Assembly (NCBI GenBank): GCA_024636975.1
Contig: JAGXGA010000017.1
Span: 62,001 to 126,000, forward strand
DNA: 64,000 nt
Source of the DNA: Mariniphaga sp.
Lineage (GTDB): Bacteria > Bacteroidota > Bacteroidia > Bacteroidales > Prolixibacteraceae
Direction: 5' to 3'
Each line of letters opens with the position of its first letter. Positions within the stretch are counted from its first letter, which is position 1. The notes beneath the pieces are model-generated. The model was not told the origin of the DNA and ran no database searches. It saw nothing but the letters and a program-made list of their open reading frames with translations. Position numbers and translations under genes: made by a program. Positions 55,714 to 63,242 of this stretch are shown here, in pieces.

Positions 55714-56070
55714 ATGAAATTGTTACAGACAAATCTACACGAAATTGAAACAGCCGCAGAGCTGGAAAAGATGATTGAAGAAAATGAAAACGTAATGGTA
55801 TGCTGTGGGCGCATGGGGCCGATGTGTATGCCTGTATATGATGTGATGGAGGAGCTGGAGGAAGAACGCTTAGATGTTAAGTTCGCAGTAATGGCATTTG
55901 ACAGTCCTGAAGCAGGCGTTATTCGTAATGCTCCTGAGTGTCGGGGATTTATGGGATTGCCGTTCACCATGTATTACAAAAATGGGCAGGTCGCTCATGC
56001 TACCAGCAGCATTCAGAATATGCAACAGGTTAAAGCAGTATTAGATACTCAATTTGCAGAAAAAGTTTAG
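55714..56070 (+). CDS. Atypical thioredoxin-like protein
   Basis: 118-residue thioredoxin-fold protein. After a beta-alpha-beta start, the active-site region reads VMVCCGRMGPMCMPVYDVME, where Cys30, Cys31 and Cys38 lie instead of WCGPC; Cys38 aligns with the second Cys of CGPC, and the position of the first Cys is taken by Gly35. The cis-proline loop GFMGLPFTMYYKNGQ (Pro83) is intact, and a further Cys lies at 76. So it has the fold but not a normal CxxC redox pair. It is 4 bp before trxB, suggesting that it is a partner or substrate of the reductase. Could be a sulfur or metal carrier. Confidence 0.82.
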   Translation: MKLLQTNLHEIETAAELEKMIEENENVMVCCGRMGPMCMPVYDVMEELEEERLDVKFAVMAFDSPEAGVIRNAPECRGFMGLPFTMYYKNGQVAHATSSIQNMQQVKAVLDTQFAEKV

Positions 56071-56073
56071 CAA

Positions 56074-56994
56074 ATGGATGATGTGTTTGATGTAATGATA
56101 ATTGGCGCAGGGGCGGCAGGCTTAACAGCTGGAATTTACGCCTCGCGCGCCAAACTTTCAACCCTGATTGTAAATGAAGGCGCTGTTGGCGGTCAGATGG
56201 TGTTAACCGAGGAGATAGCTAATTATCCGGGGGTGCCTGCCACTAAAGGATACATGCTGGCTAATACCATGAAGCAGCAGGCAAAAAGTTTTGGATGCAA
56301 AATAAAGTCGAATGTAAAAATCACCGGATACCGGTTTGAAGGTAAAATAAAAGAAATTGAACTGGAAGATGGCCGAAAATTTCAGGCAAAATCAGTAATT
56401 TTGACGCCCGGCGGAAGGCCACGTTCATTGAACCTACCGGGAGAGGATCGTTTTAAAGGTTCAGGTATATCGTATTGCGCCACCTGCGACGGTGATTTTT
56501 TTACCGGTAAGGAAGTGGTTGTAATTGGTGGAGGAAACTCAGCTTTGGAAGAAGCTGTTGCATTGACACAATACGCAACAAAGGTTACAATAGTTCATCA
56601 GTTTAATCAATTCCAGGCATTTAAGCATGCAGTTGAGGAAGCGCAGAAAAATCCGAAGATTGGTTTTATAATGGAATCGGAGTTGCGCGGCTTTTACGGT
56701 AACGGTAAACTTGAAAAAGTTGAACTTGAGCATTTGCCTTCAGGGAAAAGAAGTGAATTGAAAACAAATGGCACTTTTATATTTGCAGGTTACCAGCCCA
56801 ATACCGAAAGCCTTAAAGGGATCGTACAACTGAACGAAAGAAATGAAATAGTGGCGGATACCAACATGAAAACAAATGTTGAAGGTGTATTTGCTGCAGG
56901 AGACTGCATTGCAAAAAAATACCGGCAGGTGACCACAGCAGTAGCAGAAGGAACAATTGCTGCCCTAAGTGCAGCAGATTACTTAAGAAGTTAA
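56074..56994 (+). CDS. trxB: Thioredoxin reductase
   Basis: FAD- and NADPH-dependent reductase that reduces thioredoxin. The 306-residue protein has the FAD loop IIGAGAAGLTAGIYASRAKL, the redox pair in SYCATCDGDFF (Cys135, Cys138), the NADPH loop VVIGGGNSALEEAVAL and the C-terminal FAD motif FAAGDCIAKKYRQVTTAVAEG. Length and motifs match bacterial low-molecular-weight TrxB. Starts 4 bp after the atypical thioredoxin-like gene and ends 10 bp before osmC, so it is translated from a shared message. Confidence 0.96.
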   Translation: MDDVFDVMIIGAGAAGLTAGIYASRAKLSTLIVNEGAVGGQMVLTEEIANYPGVPATKGYMLANTMKQQAKSFGCKIKSNVKITGYRFEGKIKEIELEDGRKFQAKSVILTPGGRPRSLNLPGEDRFKGSGISYCATCDGDFFTGKEVVVIGGGNSALEEAVALTQYATKVTIVHQFNQFQAFKHAVEEAQKNPKIGFIMESELRGFYGNGKLEKVELEHLPSGKRSELKTNGTFIFAGYQPNTESLKGIVQLNERNEIVADTNMKTNVEGVFAAGDCIAKKYRQVTTAVAEGTIAALSAADYLRS

Positions 56995-57003
56995 ATTTAA
57001 TTT

Positions 57004-57426
57004 ATGGTAAAAGAACAGGTAAAAATCAACTGGTTGGAAAATATGGCTTTTTCGGCCGAAGTGAACGGACATAAAATAGTGCTGGATGCATCCGACAAAG
57101 TGGGTGGTGAAAACCGCGGACCTCGTCCAAAACCTTTGTTGCTGGCAGCACTGGCCGGGTGCACCGGAATGGATGTGGTTTCAATACTGAAAAAAATGCG
57201 GGTGGAAATCGATGATTTAAATATATATGTTGATGGCGATATAACCGAAGAGCATCCAAAACAATTTACACAGATGCATATTACTTATGAATTTAAAGGA
57301 AAAAACCTCCCGGAGGAAAAACTCCAAAAAGCAGTTAACTTATCGGATGAACGCTATTGCGGAGTAAGTGCAATGTACCGCAAAGCGATTAAAATTACTC
57401 ACGAGATAAAAATTATTGAAAGTTAA
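57004..57426 (+). CDS. OsmC/Ohr family protein
   Basis: Thiol peroxidase-like protein of 140 residues. The two family cysteines are Cys53 in LLAALAGCTGMDVVSILKK and Cys119 in DERYCGVSAMYRK. Arg/Glu positions expected of OsmC are seen (NRGPRPKPL). Such enzymes reduce organic hydroperoxides with lipoyl or other thiols. It lies between trxB and a membrane thioredoxin (gaps of 9 and 5 bases), consistent with a redox-relay operon. Confidence 0.9.
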   Translation: MVKEQVKINWLENMAFSAEVNGHKIVLDASDKVGGENRGPRPKPLLLAALAGCTGMDVVSILKKMRVEIDDLNIYVDGDITEEHPKQFTQMHITYEFKGKNLPEEKLQKAVNLSDERYCGVSAMYRKAIKITHEIKIIES

Positions 57427-57431
57427 TTACC

Positions 57432-57851
57432 ATGTCAACAACCTTGATCATCATCCTGCTTATCCTCCTTGTATTGGTTGGGTTAATTACCTATACCTAC
57501 TTCAAAATGAAGAATACAAAGCATGTGCCCGACAGCAGTAAAATAAAAAACCTGGGGAATAAAAATTTTAAACCCATAATCCGCCGGGGAATTACCCTGG
57601 TAGATTTCTGGGCCCCCTGGTGTGGACCATGCAAAGTTGCAGCTCCCATACTTAATGATCTGGCTGAATCAGAAGACCGGATTACTGTTGCCAAAGTGAA
57701 TGTAGATAAACAACAACAACTTGCACAGAAGTACAAGGTGCGCAATATACCTACACTTATATTGTTTCACGATGGAGTGGAAGTGCGCCGGTATGTGGGA
57801 GTGAAAACAAAAAAGTTCCTGATGAAGGAAATCGAAGCAGAGATGGGTTAA
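57432..57851 (+). CDS. Membrane-anchored thioredoxin
   Basis: 139-residue thioredoxin with an N-terminal hydrophobic anchor (about 4-24). Canonical active site FWAPWCGPCKVAAP (Cys64, Cys67) and cis-proline loop VRNIPTLILFHDG. Orientation of the domain is not settled by sequence: the positive charges after the helix suggest a cytoplasmic catalytic domain, where it could receive electrons from the adjacent TrxB. Last gene of the operon. No hairpin terminator is seen after it. Confidence 0.9.
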   Translation: MSTTLIIILLILLVLVGLITYTYFKMKNTKHVPDSSKIKNLGNKNFKPIIRRGITLVDFWAPWCGPCKVAAPILNDLAESEDRITVAKVNVDKQQQLAQKYKVRNIPTLILFHDGVEVRRYVGVKTKKFLMKEIEAEMG

Positions 57852-57962
57852 TCAACTCATCTTTTTTATTTATGATTGAACCAAGAACAGTCATTTGATT
57901 TTAGCGAAGATTTCCTCCCACTTTATTTAGAAAAATGTGCCTGTTGGTAGTAATGATTTCAA

Positions 57963-57970
57963 TAGTTTTG
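57963..57970 (+). promoter_or_regulatory. Putative -7 box of cyclase gene
   Basis: TAGTTTTG matches TAnnTTTG, 19 bp before the ATG at 57990. A TTG at 57943-57945 lies 17 bp upstream and could be the -33 element. Confidence 0.5.
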
Positions 57971-57989
57971 AGACTTCAAAATAAAAGGA

Positions 57990-58625
57990 ATGCGTATATA
58001 CGATTTGTCACATCTGCTCAATAATGAGAGTCCTGTTTATCCGGGTAAAGATAAACCAGTGTTTACACCAGCAGCAACCATTCAAAATGATGGTTATCGC
58101 GAAACCCACATGGATTTTGATTCCCATCTCGGAACACACATTGATGCTCCGGCCCATATGCTGGCAAATGGTAAAACGTTTGATCAGATGCCCGTTGATT
58201 CTTTTACAGGCAGGGCACTTATAGTCACAGTTCCAGGTAATGTGCCGCTAATTAACAAGGAGTTTTTACTGAAGTTTAAGGATGAACTGAAGGATATAGA
58301 ATTTGTACTTTTCAAAACCGGCTGGAGCAAGTACTGGGGATCGCAGCATTATTTTGAGGATTTTCCAACTTTAACAATTGAAGCTGTAAACTATCTTTTA
58401 TCATTCCCGCTGAAAGGAATTGGTTTTGATGCAATATCTGCTGATCCTGTGGTAAGCACTATATGGGAAAATCATTTCGCCATCTTTGGTAAAGGGTTGA
58501 TCATAATTGAAAATTTGATATTCCCAAAAGATATGACTGCAGACAAAGGCAGGTTATTCTGCTTTCCTATACCCTATGAAAAAGCTGATGGATCACCGGT
58601 AAGGGCAGTATTTGAAACATTGTAA
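57990..58625 (+). CDS. Cyclase family metal-dependent hydrolase (kynurenine formamidase-like)
   Basis: 211-residue member of the cyclase family that includes arylformamidase and related amidohydrolases. The metal-binding motif is in SHLGTHIDAPAHM (His46, His50, Asp52, with His56 following) and the start IYDLSHLLNNESPVYPG matches the family. Substrate cannot be given; kynB-type activity would need tryptophan-catabolism neighbours, which are not seen. Single gene with its own promoter box. Confidence 0.9.
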   Translation: MRIYDLSHLLNNESPVYPGKDKPVFTPAATIQNDGYRETHMDFDSHLGTHIDAPAHMLANGKTFDQMPVDSFTGRALIVTVPGNVPLINKEFLLKFKDELKDIEFVLFKTGWSKYWGSQHYFEDFPTLTIEAVNYLLSFPLKGIGFDAISADPVVSTIWENHFAIFGKGLIIIENLIFPKDMTADKGRLFCFPIPYEKADGSPVRAVFETL

Positions 58626-58782
58626 TTACAACATTGAACATTCCTGCATTTATTACAGTTAGATAGTATTAATAACGGAATAGTTGATTAAACCGGGTGA
58701 TTTTCCTGATTCCTGTTATTTAAGAAGGTAGCTTTAACAGGCAACCGGGACGGTATTGATTTCTGTTCAGAAACCAGGAATA

Positions 58783-59666
58783 ATGGTTAATCTGCAGGAT
58801 TTTATCGAGCAAGGCCACTTCTTTAAAAAAATTAAGGTGGATGATTTGCTGTTTGTCGAGTTCAATTGCCCGATGGATGAAGAAAAAAGCAGCATTTGGT
58901 GGCACAATAATTTTTTACATTTGTTGTAACAGGTAAAACGATATTACAAACTCCTGAGAGACAATTCACCATCAAGGCAGGCGATTGTATTTTTGCAAAG
59001 AAAGGTAGCGTCATAACTTACAATCAGCCCAATGAAGATTTTTGCGAACTAATGGTATTTGTTCCCGACCATTTCATTAAATCGGTTATTCAAAAATATA
59101 AGATAGCTCTGAATACAAAAAATTCAGGTAATCCAACTGGTACAATTATTCCATTATCGACAGATAAGTTTTTAATCAGCTACTTTCATTCCCTGTTGGC
59201 TTATTTTAATTTACCTGAACCCCCATCGGGGATTTTGATGAAAATAAAATTTGAAGAACTGCTTGTGCAAATAATATCAAATAATTTGCATGCCTCTCTG
59301 CAGTGCTGTTTTCGCGAAATATGCGCCAGTTCCCGGCCCTCTGTCAGGGAGATAATGGAGTCAAATTTCACGCATAACCTTTCGCTTGCCGAATTTGCAA
59401 GACTTGGTGCAAGGAGCCTTTCATCTTTTAAAACTGAATTCAAGGAATTGTATCAAACTACACCAGGTAAATGGCTTTTGGAAAAACGTTTGGATTATAG
59501 CCGATATCTGCTTGAAACCACCGGAAAAAGTATAGGAGAAATATCCTTTGAAAGCGGATTTAAAAATAACTCGCATTTTATTCGTGTCTTTAAAGATAAA
59601 TTCCAGTATTCACCGTGGCAATATAAGCTTCAAAAAAAATCATTTCAACAATCAGGTAGTTTTTGA
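58783..59666 (+). CDS. AraC family regulator, interrupted by a frameshift
   Basis: Regulator with an N-terminal cupin-like part and a C-terminal AraC HTH pair. From ATG 58783 the frame reads MVNLQDFIEQGHFFKKIKVD and on to SSIWWHNNF, where it ends at 58929. In another frame the sequence continues as TFVVTGKTILQTPERQF, IKAGDCIFAKKGS and FVPDHFIKSVIQ up to the HTH motifs LAEFARLGARSLSSFKTEF and EISFESGFKNNSHFIRVFKDK. One extra T in the run 58911-58916 joins both into a 294-residue protein of normal length. As written, only the part from about 59052 can be made. Error or mutation cannot be told apart here. Confidence 0.85.
58911..58916 (+). other. Homopolymer frameshift site in AraC gene
   Basis: Run of six T after the AATAA at 58906-58910; seven T would give an uninterrupted AraC frame (HNNFFTFVVTGK). 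The alternative frame has a stop TAA at 58908-58910. Confidence 0.8.
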
Positions 59667-59696
59667 CTGAAAAGTATATTTTTCTGACTTTTCAGT
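59666..59696. promoter_or_regulatory. Inverted repeat after AraC gene
   Basis: Perfect 10-bp arms ACTGAAAAGT / ACTTTTCAGT (59666-59675 and 59687-59696) with an 11-nt spacer, immediately after the AraC stop and ~26 bp before the -7 box of the hydrolase gene. No T tract follows, so an operator for the AraC or other regulator is at least as likely as a terminator. Confidence 0.5.
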
Positions 59697-59721
59697 AATC
59701 GGCCGAACTTACAATCAGTTT

Positions 59722-59729
59722 TAACTTTG
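59722..59729 (+). promoter_or_regulatory. Putative -7 box of alpha/beta hydrolase gene
   Basis: TAACTTTG matches TAnnTTTG, 62 bp before the ATG at 59792, downstream of the inverted repeat. Confidence 0.45.
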
Positions 59730-59791
59730 TATGCAAAATGTTTTACCAAAAAGAAAAAAATATTCCTTTTAAACTTTAAAAATGAGATATA

Positions 59792-60733
59792 ATGAATGTC
59801 ATTAAAAGATACTTGCAAACCAGGCAGCAATTATTTAATGTTGCAGGAATACAACCTGAAGCATTATCTGTTATTACAAAAGGGCCGGTAAAAAAAGTTC
59901 ATTATCTGAAAATGGGTTCAGGAAAGCCTTTAATTCTAATCCATGGTGGAGGGAGTAATTCTACTGAATGGATAAATATACTGAAGCCCCTTTCTGAAAA
60001 TTACAGTTTATATGTAGTGGATAGGCCCGGGAGCGGGCTCACCGATTCCTTTAACTACAGAAATGTTGATGTTAGCTGGCATGGTGGAGAATTTATACGA
60101 TCATTTATGGATGCAGTACACTTACAGCAGGGTTCCTTTTTGGCCCATTCAATCGGAGCTTATTTTGCAATGAATTTCGCATTTAAGTATCCGGAAAGAA
60201 CTGATAAGCTTATCTGTATAGGAGCACCTGCCGGAATTAATTACTATATTCCGGCTCCCCTGAGGATGATGGGAACACCAGTTCTTAACCGCTTCTTACT
60301 GAGTACAGTTTTTAAACCTTCTGCAGGTAATGTCAGAAGATTGTATAAAATGTTGTTTGTTGCTGATGTGTCGAACATGCCAGATGTTTATTTTGAACAC
60401 ATCAGCTACCACCAGTTATTAAAGGGCTGGGCTAATTCATTTTTTTCATTGTTAGAAAACTTACTTACCTGGCGTGGTTGGCATGCAAAATACTACAATG
60501 GAAATAAACTCAGAATGCTAAAGGTTCCGGTGGGATTTATTTGGGGCGACAAGGATGCTTTTGAGAAACCGAATACCGGGTTAATAAAAGCGCATTTAAT
60601 TACCGATCATCGCTTTCATGTGGTGGCTAATGCCGGTCATTGCCCTTGGTTTGATAATCCGGGGCAGTGTGTTTTTCTAATAAATGAGCTGCTTAATACT
60701 CCGGCGAAGTTGCAAAATGAATCGGGAGTATAA
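59792..60733 (+). CDS. Alpha/beta hydrolase
   Basis: Cytoplasmic hydrolase of 313 residues. Typical fold markers: LILIHGGGSNSTEW (oxyanion turn), VVDRPGSGLTDSF, nucleophile in LAHSIGAYFAMNFA (Ser120, with Ala-His before it instead of Gly-His), acid in FIWGDKDAFEKP (about Asp253 or 255) and His283 in ANAGHCPWFDNP. The N-terminal ~35 residues before the core are helical. Substrate unknown. It lies after the AraC regulator on the same strand with an inverted repeat between them, so it may be that regulator's target. Confidence 0.88.
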   Translation: MNVIKRYLQTRQQLFNVAGIQPEALSVITKGPVKKVHYLKMGSGKPLILIHGGGSNSTEWINILKPLSENYSLYVVDRPGSGLTDSFNYRNVDVSWHGGEFIRSFMDAVHLQQGSFLAHSIGAYFAMNFAFKYPERTDKLICIGAPAGINYYIPAPLRMMGTPVLNRFLLSTVFKPSAGNVRRLYKMLFVADVSNMPDVYFEHISYHQLLKGWANSFFSLLENLLTWRGWHAKYYNGNKLRMLKVPVGFIWGDKDAFEKPNTGLIKAHLITDHRFHVVANAGHCPWFDNPGQCVFLINELLNTPAKLQNESGV

Positions 60734-60774
60734 TCGTTAATCATACGAAACTCTAATTATTAATATAAAATAAA

Positions 60775-61557
60775 TTAAAGGGTAATTTCACCAACCATAA
60801 AAGTTACTGCTTTTCCACCTATTAAAACCCTTTCTCCAAGATAATTACAATAGAGAATGCCACCTCTTTTGGAGACTTGTTTGGCAACAAGCTCTTTTTT
60901 TCCAATAATATCTGACCAATAAGGGATCAGCATGGTATGTGCCGATCCGGTTACAGGATCTTCATCAATTCCCTGGGCAGGTGCAAAAAAACGGGAAACA
61001 AAATCGTAATTCTTAGAAGGAGCAGTAACAATAATGCCTCTGGTTACCATAGATTTCATCAATTGGATATCTGGTCTGAGGTATTTAATTTCCTCCTCGG
61101 TATGAAATACAAACATCAGATCTTCCTTTCCCCTGAAGCATTTTTGAGGCAGTATGCCAAAGATTTTTCCGGCATATTCCTTCATTTCAGTACTTATAAT
61201 TTCGGACGCAGGAAAATCAAGCACAATTAAATCATCTTCTTTGGTAACTGAAAGGATTCCGCTTTTTGTCTGAAAAGTGATTTCCGGTTTATTATAATCC
61301 AGGTGGTTGAATAGGACATGTGAGGTTGCCAGGGTAGCATGTCCGCAAAGATTAACTTCATTTACAGGTGTGAACCACCGAAGATGGAAACCATTTTCGG
61401 AAGGTATAAAAAAGGCAGTTTCCGAAATACTGTTTTCCATTGCAATATTTTGCAACGTTTCATCGGGCAGCCAGCTTTGGAGTGGTATTACCGCTGCAGG
61501 GTTTCCGCTGAATGTATTTTCAGCAAAGGCATCGACCTGAAAAATGGTTAACTTCAT
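60775..61557 (-). CDS. PhzF family protein
   Basis: Isomerase-like protein of the PhzF/diaminopimelate-epimerase fold, 260 residues. Family features: FQVDAFAENTFSGNPAAVIPL at the N-terminus, catalytic Glu46 in ENSISETAFF, LCGHATLATSHVL and EDPVTGSAHTML. Outside phenazine clusters the reaction of these proteins is unknown; no phenazine genes are here. Convergent with the hydrolase; the NhaC gene lies 32 bp upstream on the same strand, so the two may be cotranscribed. Confidence 0.93.
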   Translation of the reverse strand: MKLTIFQVDAFAENTFSGNPAAVIPLQSWLPDETLQNIAMENSISETAFFIPSENGFHLRWFTPVNEVNLCGHATLATSHVLFNHLDYNKPEITFQTKSGILSVTKEDDLIVLDFPASEIISTEMKEYAGKIFGILPQKCFRGKEDLMFVFHTEEEIKYLRPDIQLMKSMVTRGIIVTAPSKNYDFVSRFFAPAQGIDEDPVTGSAHTMLIPYWSDIIGKKELVAKQVSKRGGILYCNYLGERVLIGGKAVTFMVGEITL

Positions 61558-61589
61558 TTTATTATTTCTTTAATCAACCGAACTTATAC

Positions 61590-63056
61590 TTAGTTAACAG
61601 ATACTTCTTTAGAAGGTTTGGAATTATCATTATTTCCGATTCGCCTGATCTTAATATTTAAATAAGCAAATGCGATCGTCATGAGCGGACTAATAATATT
61701 AAAAAATGCATAGGGGGCATAGGCCATGGTATCGACTCCCAGAATTCTCGACTGTGTGGCCCCGCAGGTATTCCATGGTACCAGTACCGATGTCATGGTC
61801 CCGCTGTCTTCAAGAGTCCTGCTCAAAACTTCAGGTTTCAATCCTTTTTCCTCGTAAGTCTTCCTGAACATACGCCCCGGAACAACAATAGCAAGGTATT
61901 GATCGGAAGCCGTGGTATTAAAGAATATGCAGGTTGCTACTGTGGAGGTTACCAGGCTGCCGGTGCTTTTGGCATGTTTTACAATTGGTAATGTAATTCT
62001 TCGCAGCAATCCTGCCGATTCCATCACGCCTCCGAAAACCATTGCAGATAAAATCAGCCATACCGTATTAAGCATTCCGCTCATGCCGTAGGTGCTGAGC
62101 AACTCATTCACTTTTACATCGGAGGTGGTTAATGAAATGTCGCCATACATTGCCTGAATCACAGAAACATAAGAAGCTTTTAAATAGTTTCCGGATATAC
62201 CTGCAACTGCTTCTATTATTTCAGGTTGAAAAATTACTGCAAAAATACCTCCGAGTAATGTTCCTGCCAGCAGCGATGGAAGGGGAGGGACTTTCATTAT
62301 GATGATTGTTAACAGGATGGCAGGCACAAGAAACAGCAAAGGACTTGTATTAAAGGTGCCACCAATAGCTGTTTTTACTGATGCCACATTGTCGAATGCA
62401 CTGGCATAATCAGAGGAAAAACCTATTCCAAGGAAAATGAAAAGGGTTATGGTCATTGAGGGCACAGTTGTGTAAAACATGTACTGGATGTGAGTGAACA
62501 AATCGGTACCTGCCATTGCCGGGGCCAGATTAGTTGTGTCGCTTAACGGAGAAATTTTGTCGCCAAAATAGGCTCCGCTTATAATAGCGCCTGCAACTAC
62601 CGCCTCATTCATCCCCAATGCCTTACCAATGCCCAGGAGGGCAATGCCTATGGTGGCTATTGTAGACCAGGAACTTCCGGTTGCAACACTCACAATTGCA
62701 CTTACAACTACCGCCGTAAACAGAAACATTTTGGGGCTGATAATATCCAGACCGTAGTATATCATTACCGGCACCACTCCGCTTAACATCCAGGTGCCTG
62801 CAAGCGAACCAATTAACAGAAGGATTAATATGGAAGGCATGGCTGAACTGATGGTGCTTACAATCCTTTCCCGGATGGAAGCCCATTTAATTCCAAGCCT
62901 CCAGGCTATGATTCCGGCTAATGAAGCAGAGAGCATGAGGGCGATCTGATTGGCGCCTGATAGCGTGTCATCAAACAGAAATACATTGGCTGTAAGCAGC
63001 CCAATTAGTAACATTACAGGTATCAGTGCGGTAAATAAACCGGCTTCTCTTTTCAT
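61590..63056 (-). CDS. nhaC: Na+/H+ antiporter NhaC family
   Basis: Inner-membrane antiporter of 488 residues with 11-12 hydrophobic helices. The family regions VATGSSWSTIATIGIALLGI and ISGAYFGDKISPLSDTTNLA (ion-binding Asp/Ser) are clear, repeated in the second half as FFNTTASDQYLAIVVPGRMF. NhaC proteins exchange sodium for protons, some exchange other cation or organic pairs (for example malate/lactate). PhzF follows after 32 bp. The role here is most simply sodium or pH balance. Confidence 0.92.
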   Translation of the reverse strand: MKREAGLFTALIPVMLLIGLLTANVFLFDDTLSGANQIALMLSASLAGIIAWRLGIKWASIRERIVSTISSAMPSILILLLIGSLAGTWMLSGVVPVMIYYGLDIISPKMFLFTAVVVSAIVSVATGSSWSTIATIGIALLGIGKALGMNEAVVAGAIISGAYFGDKISPLSDTTNLAPAMAGTDLFTHIQYMFYTTVPSMTITLFIFLGIGFSSDYASAFDNVASVKTAIGGTFNTSPLLFLVPAILLTIIIMKVPPLPSLLAGTLLGGIFAVIFQPEIIEAVAGISGNYLKASYVSVIQAMYGDISLTTSDVKVNELLSTYGMSGMLNTVWLILSAMVFGGVMESAGLLRRITLPIVKHAKSTGSLVTSTVATCIFFNTTASDQYLAIVVPGRMFRKTYEEKGLKPEVLSRTLEDSGTMTSVLVPWNTCGATQSRILGVDTMAYAPYAFFNIISPLMTIAFAYLNIKIRRIGNNDNSKPSKEVSVN

Positions 63057-63242
63057 TCGGAATTTCTTGTTCTTTTAAACCGGCAAACTAATACTTTTAT
63101 GTTTAAAAACCTTACTGATGGTGCTGTTAATTGCAAAACAATTCAAAATATTGATGTTGATTTTAATTCCCTTTTAGTACAATCCCAACATTTTATCGAT
63201 ATTTGATATACAGGATAATTAATTGTTCTTATTTTCGTTTTT

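Noticed and set aside
60775-61557. Phenazine biosynthesis cluster
   Set aside because: PhzF proteins are widespread outside phenazine clusters and no other phz gene is present.
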